Notes: generated by a model from the sequence alone, not told the origin. DNA of 64,000 nucleotides from an alpha proteobacterium U9-1i (GCA_000974665.1 BBSY01000001.1:186001-250000); one strand, 5' to 3'. Numbered from the stretch's first letter, positions 1 to 8,815 are shown. Translations and numbers: made by a program.

Positions 1-772
1 AGCCTTGCGGCGCCGTCGTGCCAAAATTGTTGCTTGTATTCCAGCGCACCGTGCTCGCGCCCTCTTCGAGCGCGTCGCGATGGCTCCAGGCCACGGAGAA
101 CAACGCGCCGAAATCGCCCCAGGTGTTGGAGACCAAGAATGCGCCGCGCGGATCATAGCTTTCAGACAGATCATTGTAGCCAACCTGCCCCGAGCCCGCG
201 AGCGTGAAGCCTCGATAGTCGAACGGCCGGCCCGTGCGCAGATCAACTGTCGCGCCCAACGAGCCCTCTTCCGTTTCCGCCGAAGACGTTTTGCGCACGG
301 TGATGGCGTTGAAGAGATCCGATGCAAATACGTTGAAATCGAAACCACGGCCGCGATTGGTGCCGCCGGCAGCGTCGGTTCCGCCCGCGGTGGAGATCGC
401 CTCCATGCCGTTGATGCGAATGCGGGTGAAGTTCGAGTCGAGGCCGCGCACCGAGATTTGACGCCCTTCTCCCGCATCGCGGGTAATGGCCACGCCGGGG
501 ATGCGTTGGATCGATTCCGACAGATTGGCGTCCGGCATGTCAGCGATATCTTCGGCAACGATCGCATCGACGGCGCCAACTTCGGCACGCTTAATATCGA
601 TGGCTTGCGCCAGCGAGCGCCGGAAACCGGTAACGACGATTTCCTCTTCCTGCGCGCTCGGCTCAGCGTCCTGCGCGGCTGCCGTCCCGCCCATCAGGCC
701 CGCCGCCATGGCCGCGAGCGAGATCCCGAAGGACATAGTTTTCCTGTGGTTCGACTTCCGATTCCGCGACAT
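1..772 (-). CDS. TonB-dependent receptor, N-terminal part (cut by window edge)
   Basis: Outer-membrane active transporter; only the first 257 or so residues lie in the window and the reading frame is open to base 1. The ATG at 772 follows GGGAGGAAGAG, a strong ribosome-binding site. Residues about 13-34 are a signal peptide ending in GGTAAAQ. The plug domain follows: EEEIVVTGFRRSL resembles a TonB-box/plug entry, then IPGVAITRDAGEGRQISVRG and a GRGFDFN stretch, typical of the large sugar-type receptors of Caulobacterales. Two LacI-type operators lie 69-106 bp upstream and the next genes upstream are kduD, kduI and the regulator, so the ligand is probably an oligouronide. The family is clear; the substrate is inferred from context. 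Confidence 0.85.
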   Translation of the reverse strand, partial: MSRNRKSNHRKTMSFGISLAAMAAGLMGGTAAAQDAEPSAQEEEIVVTGFRRSLAQAIDIKRAEVGAVDAIVAEDIADMPDANLSESIQRIPGVAITRDAGEGRQISVRGLDSNFTRIRINGMEAISTAGGTDAAGGTNRGRGFDFNVFASDLFNAITVRKTSSAETEEGSLGATVDLRTGRPFDYRGFTLAGSGQVGYNDLSESYDPRGAFLVSNTWGDFGALFSVAWSHRDALEEGASTVRWNTSNNFGTTAPQG

Positions 773-840
773 CTCTTCCTCCCGGTCCGCCTTCCCCCTG
801 ACGCGCCCGCTTTGCAAGCCGCGCCGGGTCGGATCTTTTT

Positions 841-854
841 TGACACCGGTGTCA
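841..854. promoter_or_regulatory. LacI-family operator O1 upstream of the TonB receptor
   Basis: TGACACCGGTGTCA is a perfect 14-bp palindrome with the central CG step typical of LacI-family operators. It lies 69 bp upstream of the receptor start. Close variants stand before kduI and the regulator gene, which suggests that the LacI protein encoded at 2648-3736 binds here. Confidence 0.75.
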
Positions 855-864
855 ATCGAAGACA

Positions 865-878
865 TGACACCGGTGACA
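865..878. promoter_or_regulatory. LacI-family operator O2 upstream of the TonB receptor
   Basis: TGACACCGGTGACA matches the O1 palindrome at 13 of 14 positions. The centre-to-centre distance to O1 is 24 bp, a little over two helical turns, so two dimers could bind side by side. Confidence 0.65.
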
Positions 879-989
879 ACGCTCGACCATAACAGTCAGG
901 TCACGGATGACAAGCGAAACCGTCGCGGAAGGCGAACGCCGTAAGTTGAGAGAGCCGGAAGTGTGACTTTGAGTCCGCAGGTCATAGGC

Positions 990-1745
990 TCAGCGCGCGA
1001 GCCAGCCGCCATCGACGGGAATGATCGCGCCATGCACGTAGTCAGACGCGTGCGATGCGAGAAACACTGCTGCACCTGCGAGATCGGTCGCCTCGCCCCA
1101 GCGGCCCGCGGGAATGCGCGCGAGAATGTCGCGGTTGCGGGTTTCGTCGGCGCGCAACGCTTCCGTGTTGTCGGTCACCATATAGCCAGGGGCGATGGCG
1201 TTAACGTTGACACCCTTCGCGGCCCATTCGTTCGCGAGCAGCCGCGTGACGCCGGCAATCGCACTCTTGCTTGCGGTGTAGGAGGGCACACGGACGCCGC
1301 CTTGAAACGATAACATCGACGCGATGTTGATGATCTTACCGCGCCCTTTCGCGATCATGTGCTTGCCTGCGGCTTGCGCAAGAAAGAACGCCGACTTGAT
1401 GTTGACATTCATCACCGCGTCCCAATCGGCCTCTGTGAAATCGACTGAGTCCGCGCGGCGGATGGCGCCGGCGTTGTTGACCAAAACGTCCACGCCGCCC
1501 AGCGCAGCGATTGCGCCCGCGATGACGCCTTCAACCGGCGCAATGCTGCTTAGATCCGCGCGCTCATAGTGAAAGCGGCGACCAAGCGCTTTGACCTCCG
1601 CTTCGGTTTCCAAGGGCACGGAGGTGCCGGCGGCGGCAATGTCGGCCCCCGCTTGCGCGAGCGCGAGCGCCAACGCTTGCCCGAGCCCCTTGTTCGCGCC
1701 GGTGACGAGGGCGACGCGGCCCGAAAGATCAAACAAACCGCTCAT
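990..1745 (-). CDS. kduD: 2-dehydro-3-deoxy-D-gluconate 5-dehydrogenase KduD (SDR family)
   Basis: Cytoplasmic NAD-dependent short-chain dehydrogenase of 251 residues (E. coli KduD has 253). In unsaturated uronate breakdown it acts after KduI, interconverting 2,5-diketo-3-deoxygluconate and 2-keto-3-deoxygluconate. Visible motifs are the nucleotide-binding TGANKGLG (residues 15-22), NNAG (90-93), and the catalytic triad S143, Y156 and K160 (SYTASK). The ATG at 1745 was chosen because it overlaps the kduI stop as ATGA, and the protein then begins [10 protein letters not shown] as in the family; an in-frame upstream ATG at 1856 would add 37 residues lying inside kduI. The C-terminus VDGGWLAR is typical of KduD. 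Expression is probably coupled to kduI. Confidence 0.93.
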   Translation of the reverse strand: MSGLFDLSGRVALVTGANKGLGQALALALAQAGADIAAAGTSVPLETEAEVKALGRRFHYERADLSSIAPVEGVIAGAIAALGGVDVLVNNAGAIRRADSVDFTEADWDAVMNVNIKSAFFLAQAAGKHMIAKGRGKIINIASMLSFQGGVRVPSYTASKSAIAGVTRLLANEWAAKGVNVNAIAPGYMVTDNTEALRADETRNRDILARIPAGRWGEATDLAGAAVFLASHASDYVHGAIIPVDGGWLAR

Positions 1746-2593
1746 TTGAGTTGGCAAATATCGAGCACGTTCATGTCGGTATAGTCGAGATTCTCGCCAC
1801 CCATCGCCCAGATGAAGGCGTAAGCGCTTGTGCCAGAACCCATGTGGATCGACCAAGGCGGCGAGATCACTGCTTCTTCGTTGCCGATGATGATGTGGCG
1901 CGCCGAGTCGGGCTCACCCATGAAGTGAAAGACGCGCCCGTCGGGGCCGTCGAGGTTGAAGTAGAAGTACACTTCAGAACGTCGATCGTGCAGGTGCGGC
2001 GGCATCGTGTTCCACACGCTGCCAGGCTTCAGGATCGTAAGACCCATGAGCAATTGCGCGGACTTGCACACGGCCGGAACGACGTATTGGTAGATCGTGC
2101 GTTCGTTCGATGTTTCGAGCGATCCGCGCTCAAGGGGCGTCGCATCGGCAATTGAAATTTTCTTCAACTCGAACGCTGTGTGGGCGAGCGTCGACACCAA
2201 ATAAAAGCGCGCCGGATTGCTTGCATCGAGTGATTCAAAGCGCACATCTGTGCTGCCCATAGGGATATAAAGGCCGTCGCGCGGCGCGAGTTCAACGCGC
2301 TTGCCATCAACGGTGACAAGCCCCTGCCCGGTCGACACATTGACCGCCGCCATTTCCCGTCGCTCCAGAAATGGCTTTCCGGCGGCGGAGGCAGGCTCAG
2401 TCTGCGCGGGGAGTGCGAGCGGCGTCGTGGTCGGCGCGGCGCCGCCGAGAACCATGCGCTCGTTGTGCGAGTAATAGAGGTTCAGCTCGCCCGGCACGAT
2501 CAGGTTTTCAACGAGATAGCGCGCGCGCAGATCATCGTTGCTGGCGCCATCCATCATGTCTGGATGGGTGGCGTGGTAGGTCTTCTTGAACAC
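1742..2593 (-). CDS. kduI: 5-dehydro-4-deoxy-D-glucuronate isomerase KduI
   Basis: Zinc-dependent cupin isomerase converting 5-keto-4-deoxyuronate (from pectin or alginate-type oligouronides) to 2,5-diketo-3-deoxygluconate. From the GTG at 2593 it has 283 residues (E. coli 278). The metal ligands are recognisable: H200 and H202 in [11 protein letters not shown]207, and H250 in WSIHMGSG, with the spacing of the E. coli enzyme. The GTG is preferred to the ATG at 2644 because AAAGGGAG lies 8 bases before it, the N-terminus then matches the family, and the operator at 2618-2631 falls outside the gene. It lies 54 bp downstream of the LacI regulator and overlaps kduD by 4 bases. Confidence 0.93.
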   Translation of the reverse strand: MFKKTYHATHPDMMDGASNDDLRARYLVENLIVPGELNLYYSHNERMVLGGAAPTTTPLALPAQTEPASAAGKPFLERREMAAVNVSTGQGLVTVDGKRVELAPRDGLYIPMGSTDVRFESLDASNPARFYLVSTLAHTAFELKKISIADATPLERGSLETSNERTIYQYVVPAVCKSAQLLMGLTILKPGSVWNTMPPHLHDRRSEVYFYFNLDGPDGRVFHFMGEPDSARHIIIGNEEAVISPPWSIHMGSGTSAYAFIWAMGGENLDYTDMNVLDICQLK

Positions 2594-2617
2594 CTTCGCG
2601 GCTCCCTTTAGATTGAT

Positions 2618-2631
2618 GGTAACCGGTGTCA
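2618..2631. promoter_or_regulatory. LacI-family operator in front of kduI
   Basis: GGTAACCGGTGTCA matches the TGACACCGGTGTCA palindrome at 11 of 14 positions, with the right half perfect. It sits between the regulator stop (2648) and the kduI GTG (2593), where it could control a kduID promoter. Confidence 0.55.
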
Positions 2632-2647
2632 AAACCCAGTGCAACGC

Positions 2648-3736
2648 CTACGATGAAGGCGGCGCAGTCGAATCCCGCACGATGAAGTGCGCGGGGAATG
2701 GCTTCGCTTCGCCAGCGGGCGGAATCGCGCCGTTGCCCGCGCGCAGCAGGCGTTCGGCCGCCGCCTGTCCCATTTCGAGGATAGGCCAACGCACCGTCGT
2801 CAATGCCGGCCACAGCCGTCTTGAGACCGGCGTATCGTCGAAACCCACGACGGAGAGGTCGCCGGGAATCGAAAGCCCCATCTGCCGCGCAACGTGATAG
2901 ACGCCGGCCGCCATTTCGTCATTGCTCGCGTAAATCGCGGTTGGACGCGGCTTTCGCGACAGCAATTGCTGCGCGGCCGCGATGCCTGATTCATAGGTGT
3001 AGGCGCCGTCCACACACATATCGGCGGGCAACTCTATACCGCGCGCGCGCAAGCCCTCGGTGAACCCCGCCTGACGTTCCTTGCGGGAGCGGAAACCCGG
3101 CGGACCGGCGATGAACCCGATGCGCGTGTGGCCCAAATCGGCGAGATGCCGCGCGGCCTCCCCCGTCACCAGGCGGTCGTTCGACGCGACCATGTTCTCG
3201 GGCTCGTCCAGGATCGCTGAGCCGACCCGAACATAATGGCAGCCGCGTTCCTCGATGAGCTCAACAAGCTTGTCGTTCTCGGAAACCGGCGGCAGCAGCA
3301 CCACGCCATAGAGCTTCTGCCGCTCAATAAATGACGCAACTTCGCTCAGGAAGCTCTTCTCAAGCCGACTGCAGGGGTGAACGACCAGTTCAAATCCAGA
3401 ACCGCGAAGCCCATCCAGCACGCCTTGCTGCATGTTCACGACCATCTGCGCGTTCGGATTGTCGTAGATCAGGCCGATCAGAAACGAGCGCCGAAACGCC
3501 AAACCACGCGCTTGCGGATCGGGCACATAGCCCAGCTCCTGCATGATCTCGCCGATGCGCGTGCGCGTTTCCTCTTTGACGAATGGCGACTGGTTGATGA
3601 CGCGCGACACCGTCTTCTTGGAGACGTTCGCGAGGCGGGCGATATCGTTGATGGTGGCGCGACGCTTCAAAGCGTTCACATCGCCCGCGGCTTTGACGGC
3701 GCTTGCTTTACGAATGGAAGAAGATGATCGCGTCAC
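2648..3736 (-). CDS. LacI-family transcriptional regulator of the uronate genes
   Basis: DNA-binding repressor. The LacI helix-turn-helix is clear near the N-terminus: RATINDIARLANVSKKTVSR, then the hinge, a periplasmic-binding-protein-like sensor domain with VGFDDTPVSRRLWPALTTVR, and a C-terminus ending VRDSTAPPSS. The reading frame is open to an ATG at 3775, but the GTG at 3736 is preferred: GAGG lies about 10 bases upstream, and the ATG version would place the operator-like site 3753-3766 inside the coding region. From the GTG the protein has 362 residues, somewhat longer than usual before the HTH, so a still later start is possible. Clustering with kduI, kduD and a TonB receptor suggests a KdgR-like role with a uronate intermediate as inducer; this is inferred. 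Confidence 0.88.
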   Translation of the reverse strand: MTRSSSSIRKASAVKAAGDVNALKRRATINDIARLANVSKKTVSRVINQSPFVKEETRTRIGEIMQELGYVPDPQARGLAFRRSFLIGLIYDNPNAQMVVNMQQGVLDGLRGSGFELVVHPCSRLEKSFLSEVASFIERQKLYGVVLLPPVSENDKLVELIEERGCHYVRVGSAILDEPENMVASNDRLVTGEAARHLADLGHTRIGFIAGPPGFRSRKERQAGFTEGLRARGIELPADMCVDGAYTYESGIAAAQQLLSRKPRPTAIYASNDEMAAGVYHVARQMGLSIPGDLSVVGFDDTPVSRRLWPALTTVRWPILEMGQAAAERLLRAGNGAIPPAGEAKPFPAHFIVRDSTAPPSS

Positions 3737-3752
3737 GCCGCTCGGCCTCGCC

Positions 3753-3766
3753 TGACACCGGTGAAC
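3753..3766. promoter_or_regulatory. LacI-family operator, autoregulatory
   Basis: TGACACCGGTGAAC has a perfect left half and matches the regulon palindrome at 11 of 14 positions. It lies 17 bp upstream of the preferred GTG start of the LacI-type gene, as expected for autorepression. Confidence 0.5.
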
Positions 3767-3804
3767 CACGCGCATCTATCTGGATTTCGCCACGCACGGC
3801 AAGG

Positions 3805-5364
3805 TCAAACGCGCGCGGGGAATGTCAGCACGAAGGCCGCGCCAGTGGAGGCCTCGACCAAAGTGACGTCGCCGCCGTGCGCACGCATCAAAGCGCGTAC
3901 GATGCCCAGCCCCATTCCCGTCCCCCCCGCCGCGCGGCGCGTCGTGAAAAACGGCTCGAACACAAGTGGGCGGTTGGCCGGCGAAATGCCCTCGCCATCA
4001 TCGCTCAAACGGACCCGCACCACTTCGCCACCGGTCGCCTCGACGCTCAAGCGGCGCGCGCCGTGGCGGCGCGCATTGTCGGCAAGATGTCCGAAGACGA
4101 TCAAGGCGTTGTCAGTTGACATCGCGATCACCGCATCGCCTTCAAGGGTGATCTCCATCGCCGGCTGATCGCGCTTCAAGTGATGGACAACTTCGCTGAC
4201 ACGCGCCGTACCGCCCAGTTCCGGGTTCTCCGCTCGCGCCAAGTCGCGCAAGCGGCTTAGTAGCGCGCTCATACGCTCGGTATCGGCCAACACGTTGCGC
4301 AGGAAGCGCTCGCGCTCGGTTGCGCTCATATCCACATTGTCAAGCATCAGCTCCGTCGCGCCCTTGATCGACGCAAGCGGCGTTTTCAACTCATGTGACA
4401 CATGGGTGGCGAAGGCGCTCAGGTAGTCGGAGCGGTCAAACAGGCGCCGCGCCATATCCATGAAGCCCTGTGTGAGATCGGCGATCTCGCGCGTGCCGTG
4501 TTGCGGCAACGGCCCGATGGCCGCGCGATCACCGCGCGCGATCGCATTGGCGCGCCCCAACAGGCCGCGCGCGGGACGCGCCACGGCGCGCATGAACAAC
4601 ACACCGATCAACGCGGAGGCGACGAGAATTAGTAGCGCCGCTTGAAGCAGCCGCACGCGCTCAGCGTACATGTTGCGTACGATATTGTCGGGCGTACGCG
4701 AAAGATAGACGACGCCCCGTACGTGATCGTCCACGAACACGGGCATCGCGACAAACACACGGATCTTGGCGCCGCGACTGATGGAGTAGATCGGCGGCGG
4801 CGGCGCATCGCGGATGCGCAGGCGAAGCGTAGCACTGAACCGGCCCGCCAGCGCTTCGCGTACCTCAGGCACGTGCGCCAAAGATCCGCCCGTCTCGGCG
4901 CGACCGGCGACCACGACCCCGTTGGCGTCGAGAAAGCGGAACCCAGCAAGGGTTGTGCGTTGCGCCGCCAGCGCGATCTGCTCGAACGTTTCGCCGAGGC
5001 GAACCGCGTTGGGGTGAACAATTGGGGCAAAGCGCGCGTCCGGCCGCGACGGAAGGATCGGCGAGGATGCGAGATCAAGCGCCGGCACGATCGGCGCGTA
5101 GCGCCCTTCGGGATCGATCACGATCTCAGGCGGGCGCGGCGCACCCACGGGAAACACCTCGGGGCCGGCAAGCGCGATCTCGCGTTGATACGCAGCGGCC
5201 AGCACCGCGGCCTGGCCGATCAGCTCGCCCTCAGTTTGGCGAATGAGCTGGTTCTCATAGATGCGAAAGAACACCAAGCCCGACAGCGGCAGCAGAATTG
5301 CGCTGGCGATCAAGGCCGCCGTGATCATCCACAATGACGGGCGCCATTTGGCTGGAACGCTCAC
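3805..5364 (-). CDS. Sensor histidine kinase (CreC-like, HAMP, HisKA, HATPase)
   Basis: Membrane-bound kinase of 519 residues. Transmembrane segment 1 is at about 13-34. A periplasmic sensor region of about 200 residues contains GVVVAGRAETGGSLAHVPEV, a single-cache-like feature. Transmembrane segment 2 is at about 239-260, followed by a HAMP linker. The H-box HVSHELKTPL puts the phosphorylated histidine at H324. The N-box DNARRH and the G boxes DDGEGIS and GMGLGIV are intact. The start overlaps the stop of the regulator gene 5361-6056 by 4 bases, so the two form an operon and a cognate pair. The architecture and partner resemble CreBC. The stimulus cannot be read from the sequence. Confidence 0.88.
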   Translation of the reverse strand: MSVPAKWRPSLWMITAALIASAILLPLSGLVFFRIYENQLIRQTEGELIGQAAVLAAAYQREIALAGPEVFPVGAPRPPEIVIDPEGRYAPIVPALDLASSPILPSRPDARFAPIVHPNAVRLGETFEQIALAAQRTTLAGFRFLDANGVVVAGRAETGGSLAHVPEVREALAGRFSATLRLRIRDAPPPPIYSISRGAKIRVFVAMPVFVDDHVRGVVYLSRTPDNIVRNMYAERVRLLQAALLILVASALIGVLFMRAVARPARGLLGRANAIARGDRAAIGPLPQHGTREIADLTQGFMDMARRLFDRSDYLSAFATHVSHELKTPLASIKGATELMLDNVDMSATERERFLRNVLADTERMSALLSRLRDLARAENPELGGTARVSEVVHHLKRDQPAMEITLEGDAVIAMSTDNALIVFGHLADNARRHGARRLSVEATGGEVVRVRLSDDGEGISPANRPLVFEPFFTTRRAAGGTGMGLGIVRALMRAHGGDVTLVEASTGAAFVLTFPARV

Positions 5365-6056
5365 GAGGATTTCGTCAGTTGACCGAGGCGAAATCCAACG
5401 CCGTGCACCGTTTCAATCGCGTCGGCGCAGCCGACAGCCGCGAATTTCGCGCGTATATTACGCACGTGGCTATCGATCGTGCGATCCGACACATGCACGT
5501 TGCCGTAAGCTTCATCGAGAATGCGCTCGCGGCTGAAAACAATTCCAGGTTTCGCCGCCAAGGCGCGCATCAAGCTGAACTCGATTGCGGTGAGCGGCAC
5601 GGGCCTTTCATCGAAGCTGGCGCTGAAGCGCGGACCATCCAGCGTGAGAGGACCTTGGCGTAGAATATCGGCATCCACTTCTTGCTTGCGCGGCGCCGCA
5701 CGTTTGAGAATGGCGTTCACACGCGCCACGAGCTCACGTGGGCTGAATGGCTTTGTGACGTAGTCATCGCCGCCGACCTCCAAGCCGACGATGCGGTCAA
5801 CCTCGTCGTCGCGCGCCGATAGAAACAGGATCGGCGTGTCGTCGCGTCTGCGCACGCGCCGGCAAAACTCCAGGCCATCCATCTCCGGCATACCCACATC
5901 AAGAACGATGAGGTCGGCGTTTCCCGCTTCAAGCCAAGCCAGGGCCTGAGCGCCATCAGGCGCCTCGGCCGTACTCATCCCGGCTTTTTCCAGCGCGAAG
6001 CAGATCACTTCGCGGATGTGCGGGTCGTCATCGACCACGAGGATGTGCCTGTTCAT
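5361..6056 (-). CDS. OmpR/PhoB-family response regulator (CreB-like)
   Basis: Cytoplasmic transcription factor of 231 residues. The receiver domain has acidic residues D10-D11, phospho-acceptor D53 (IVLDVGMPEMDG) and the KPFSPRELVARV switch lysine region. The winged-helix DNA-binding domain begins near residue 125, with RERILDEAYGNVHVSDRTID as the recognition part. It is first in a two-gene operon and overlaps the kinase start as ATGA. All phosphotransfer residues are present, so it should be functional. Targets are unknown; the next gene upstream is a divergent glutathione S-transferase. Confidence 0.92.
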   Translation of the reverse strand: MNRHILVVDDDPHIREVICFALEKAGMSTAEAPDGAQALAWLEAGNADLIVLDVGMPEMDGLEFCRRVRRRDDTPILFLSARDDEVDRIVGLEVGGDDYVTKPFSPRELVARVNAILKRAAPRKQEVDADILRQGPLTLDGPRFSASFDERPVPLTAIEFSLMRALAAKPGIVFSRERILDEAYGNVHVSDRTIDSHVRNIRAKFAAVGCADAIETVHGVGFRLGQLTKSS

Positions 6057-6173
6057 GTGCTCACTTTAGCTTCGCTGTTTTTCGCCGCAACACAGCTATA
6101 CCGTCGCTAGTCGCATCCTGCTCGTGCGCTTTGGGGCGTCGCGCTAATCAGCCGCCATTGGGAGGTTCTGGTC

Positions 6174-6776
6174 ATGGCGAACGGCATCAAACTTTATGGC
6201 GACAGCGTCAGCGGCAATTGCCTGAAATGCAAATGGGTCGCCGAAGCGCTCGGAATTCCGTTCGATTGGATCGAAACCGACATCATGGTTGGCGGATCTC
6301 GCACACCCGAATTCCTGGCCATGAACCCAGCCGGGCAAGTTCCCGCCGCGATTCTGCCCGACGGCCGCGCGCTCGCTCAATCAAACGCCATCATGTTGTA
6401 TCTGGCGGAAGGTTCGCGGCTCATACCCCGAGATCCATACGCGCGCGCGAAGATGTTCGAATGGCTGTTTTGGGAGCAATATAGTCACGAGCCGCAAATC
6501 GCCGTGCGTCGGTTCTTGATCACCTACCTCAAAAAGAGCGTCGATGAAATTCCAGCGACCTTGCTTCCAAAAGGCGAAGCCGCGCTGGCGCGCATGGAGC
6601 TGCAATTGACCGTGACGCCCTATTTTGTGGGCCACGACCTCACGCTCGCGGACATTGCGTTGGTCGCCTACACGCGCGTGGCGCACGAAGGCGGATACGA
6701 TCTCAACAAGTTTCCCGCGGTCAAGGCCTGGGTTGCGCGCGTCGAGGCGGACCTCGCGCTTAAACCAGCCGCCTAG
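6174..6776 (+). CDS. Glutathione S-transferase family protein
   Basis: Soluble protein of 200 residues with the two-domain GST layout. The thioredoxin-like N-terminal half (IKLYGDSVSGNCLKCKW; NPAGQVPAAILPDGRALAQS with the cis-proline and glutathione-binding QS) is followed by an all-helical C-terminal half with DLTLADIALVAYT, the N-capping/hydrophobic staple motif of GSTs. GGGAGG lies 7 bases before the ATG. It is divergent from the response regulator at 5361-6056 and its 3' end overlaps the convergent cheE by 4 bases. The substrate is unknown; such enzymes detoxify electrophiles or act in aromatic catabolism. Confidence 0.9.
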   Translation: MANGIKLYGDSVSGNCLKCKWVAEALGIPFDWIETDIMVGGSRTPEFLAMNPAGQVPAAILPDGRALAQSNAIMLYLAEGSRLIPRDPYARAKMFEWLFWEQYSHEPQIAVRRFLITYLKKSVDEIPATLLPKGEAALARMELQLTVTPYFVGHDLTLADIALVAYTRVAHEGGYDLNKFPAVKAWVARVEADLALKPAA

Positions 6777-7264
6777 TCGTTCTCGTTGGCCGGCGTTTCC
6801 GAACGGTCGGCGAACTTGCTGTGGACGCGCTTCAGTCCCGCGATGATCGCCCGACGTTCCTCGGGGCCAAGCGTGGCGCGGGTGTCGGCCAGCAATGCGA
6901 TGGCAGCGATGTGCACGTGGATGGCGTCGGGATTGAACGGCGCGCCGGATCGCCAGTGCGCGATCAGGTCGCACAATTGAAATGCGCCTTCGCTGAGGTC
7001 GTCAAAATCGAACACGCCCGAATCGCAGAAAATGTCGTTGGCGAGCGCGTAGATTTCCGGAACGAGATCCGCGCCGTTTGGCGCAGTCAATTGCGTCGCC
7101 AGCCCTTGCAGCATCGAGACTTTCACCTCGATCGTGCCAACGACAATTTCGCGCAGCGCGCCCAATTGTTCCTGCGCACCGTCAACGGCGTCATGAACCG
7201 TAACACCCTCGGCGACCCCGACATATTGCGCCAACCGATTGGCTGGAAAGAAACGCCGCATCAT
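6773..7264 (-). CDS. cheE: CheE-like chemotaxis protein
   Basis: 163 residues, mostly helical, ending in SETPANEND. No catalytic motif is visible. The name rests on position: it is the last gene of a chemotaxis operon whose order matches the Caulobacter crescentus major cluster, where CheE ends the operon. It overlaps the CheYIII-like gene by 4 bases (ATGA). Biochemical function is poorly understood in Caulobacter too. The 3' end overlaps the convergent GST gene by 4 bases, so the two transcripts collide. Confidence 0.65.
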   Translation of the reverse strand: MMRRFFPANRLAQYVGVAEGVTVHDAVDGAQEQLGALREIVVGTIEVKVSMLQGLATQLTAPNGADLVPEIYALANDIFCDSGVFDFDDLSEGAFQLCDLIAHWRSGAPFNPDAIHVHIAAIALLADTRATLGPEERRAIIAGLKRVHSKFADRSETPANEND

Positions 7265-7863
7265 AGCTGGATCCTCTGAGGCCGCATGAATGCGTCGATA
7301 TCGTCTTGCGACAAGTTCGGCTCGCTTGCGTCACCAATTGGACTGTTCAAATCCGTGCTGCGTCGCCCCGCCACCCCCATGGGCGGACCTTCAAACTTGA
7401 AACGGCGGTCCGGACCGATGTAGTTCGCCGTTTCTACGAAGGCGCGCTCGTCGCGTGCGATTCTGAGAATGCGGCTGAGCAATACCGCCGGCTTAAGCGG
7501 CTTGGCGATCACGACATTGGCGCCACAGTCGCGTGCCGCCTCAATGCGCCCCACACTCGTATGGCCCATGATGAGCGCAACCGAAGTGAAGCGGTTGGGC
7601 TCCAGTGGCGAAGCGCGCAGCCAGCGCACCAACTCCAGGCCATCCTCGCCCTCAAGGTTCGGTTCGGCGATTACGAGATCAACTGGCTTCCGTACAAGAG
7701 TGTCCTTCGCTTCCTGCGCGGACAGACAACGCACAAGATTGCCAGCGCCGAAGCCTTTGACGATCTGGGACAGGATGTCGAGATTGTGCTGACCGCGCTC
7801 GATCAGCAGGATACACGCCTTCTCCAGGTTAACTTTGGAGTTGAGTTCAGCGGGCGCCAGCAT
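7261..7863 (-). CDS. CheYIII-like atypical receiver protein
   Basis: 200 residues: a receiver-like fold at about 16-130, then a tail ending in DIDAFMRPQRIQL. The usual acidic pair after the first strand is missing (CILLIERGQH, only E22). The phospho-acceptor aspartate is replaced by glutamate, E67 in VIAEPNLEGEDG. The switch lysine is kept as K121 in VIAKPLKP. It therefore probably cannot be phosphorylated in the normal way and may be a constitutively active-like or purely protein-binding receiver. It sits between cheU (5-base gap) and cheE (4-base overlap), the place of cheYIII in Caulobacter. Confidence 0.75.
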   Translation of the reverse strand: MLAPAELNSKVNLEKACILLIERGQHNLDILSQIVKGFGAGNLVRCLSAQEAKDTLVRKPVDLVIAEPNLEGEDGLELVRWLRASPLEPNRFTSVALIMGHTSVGRIEAARDCGANVVIAKPLKPAVLLSRILRIARDERAFVETANYIGPDRRFKFEGPPMGVAGRRSTDLNSPIGDASEPNLSQDDIDAFMRPQRIQL

Positions 7864-7868
7864 GGCGG

Positions 7869-8249
7869 CTACAAAAACTCAACATCGTCGCGTCCATTGG
7901 CGCCGACATTCTCGTCGCCATGCAAGCGCGCGCGAAGGTCTCCGAGAGTAACGCGCTCCAGCACCGCCTGCAGCGACACGCAGGCCTCTGGCGCCGCTTG
8001 ACTGTGCACCGCGCTCAGCACGTCGCGCATCGCCGCCAGATGCTGAAGCATCACATCAAGCATCTGCAGATCGTGCAGGCGCTCGCTCGCAAACTCTGGA
8101 CGCACTGCGACAGCGCACAACGAGCCTTCAATGTGCAGGCCCATCGCACGCGTCGCTTCCATCTCGACGGCAAGGCGGCGGCAAAGCTCGCCGATGGTTA
8201 CGGCGTCCGCCTCCGGTTGGACGGTGAGCAGCGCTGACGCGATCATCAA
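7869..8249 (-). CDS. cheU: CheU-like chemotaxis protein
   Basis: 126 residues, predicted helical and cytoplasmic, with no known catalytic motif. It overlaps cheD by 4 bases (ATGA) and is followed after 5 bases by the CheYIII-like gene. The identification rests on size and on the conserved cheD-cheU-cheYIII-cheE order of the Caulobacter cluster; the role is unknown. Confidence 0.6.
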   Translation of the reverse strand: MMIASALLTVQPEADAVTIGELCRRLAVEMEATRAMGLHIEGSLCAVAVRPEFASERLHDLQMLDVMLQHLAAMRDVLSAVHSQAAPEACVSLQAVLERVTLGDLRARLHGDENVGANGRDDVEFL

Positions 8250-8815
8250 AACAGCTCCAGGTCGCCAGTCGGCGCTGGCGCAACCGGCGCCGGGCGCACG
8301 CGCTCGACTGTGACCGCGGCGGGATCGGCGCGATCAAGAAAGAGTTGGATGACGCGGCCCGTTGTCGGCCAGAAGCGGATGCGGCGCGGGCGATCGCCGC
8401 CGAGGCTCTCACCAACGCAGCGAATATTCTCGGTTCGCAGAAAGCGTGCTGCGAACTCGGCGTTTTGCTGGCCGATGTCGGACAACCCTTCGACAACGCG
8501 CGCGCCGCCGAACAATTTCGCTTCGAGACGCTCGCGCGCGGCGCCGCGCTGCAGCAGGCCGTTGATCAGCAATTCCATCGCCTGCACGCCATATTTCAAC
8601 GAGTCATTCCGTGGGTTGGTCTCCCCCGGCAGCAGGAAGTGGTTCATTCCCCCGATGCGCAACAACGGATCACGCACACAAGCGGCGACGCACGAGCCGA
8701 GGACCGTAGAGAGCACGGCGTTCGGATCGTTCAGGATCTCGTACTGACCCTGCACGACGTGCACCATGCGCTCGCGCGGCGCGGGCGCGGTCTGGGGAGC
8801 GGCGTTTGTGATCAC
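8246..8815 (-). CDS. cheD: Chemoreceptor glutamine deamidase CheD
   Basis: 189-residue deamidase that converts selected receptor glutamines to glutamates and so tunes adaptation. The catalytic cysteine is C42 in VLGSCVAACVRD and the catalytic histidine H59 in GGMNHFLLPGE. Their 17-residue spacing is that of Thermotoga CheD. The C-terminal part carries LFGGARVVEGLSDIGQQNAEF, conserved in the family. It overlaps the preceding cheY and the following cheU by 4 bases each, so translation is coupled. Confidence 0.94.
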   Translation of the reverse strand: MITNAAPQTAPAPRERMVHVVQGQYEILNDPNAVLSTVLGSCVAACVRDPLLRIGGMNHFLLPGETNPRNDSLKYGVQAMELLINGLLQRGAARERLEAKLFGGARVVEGLSDIGQQNAEFAARFLRTENIRCVGESLGGDRPRRIRFWPTTGRVIQLFLDRADPAAVTVERVRPAPVAPAPTGDLELF

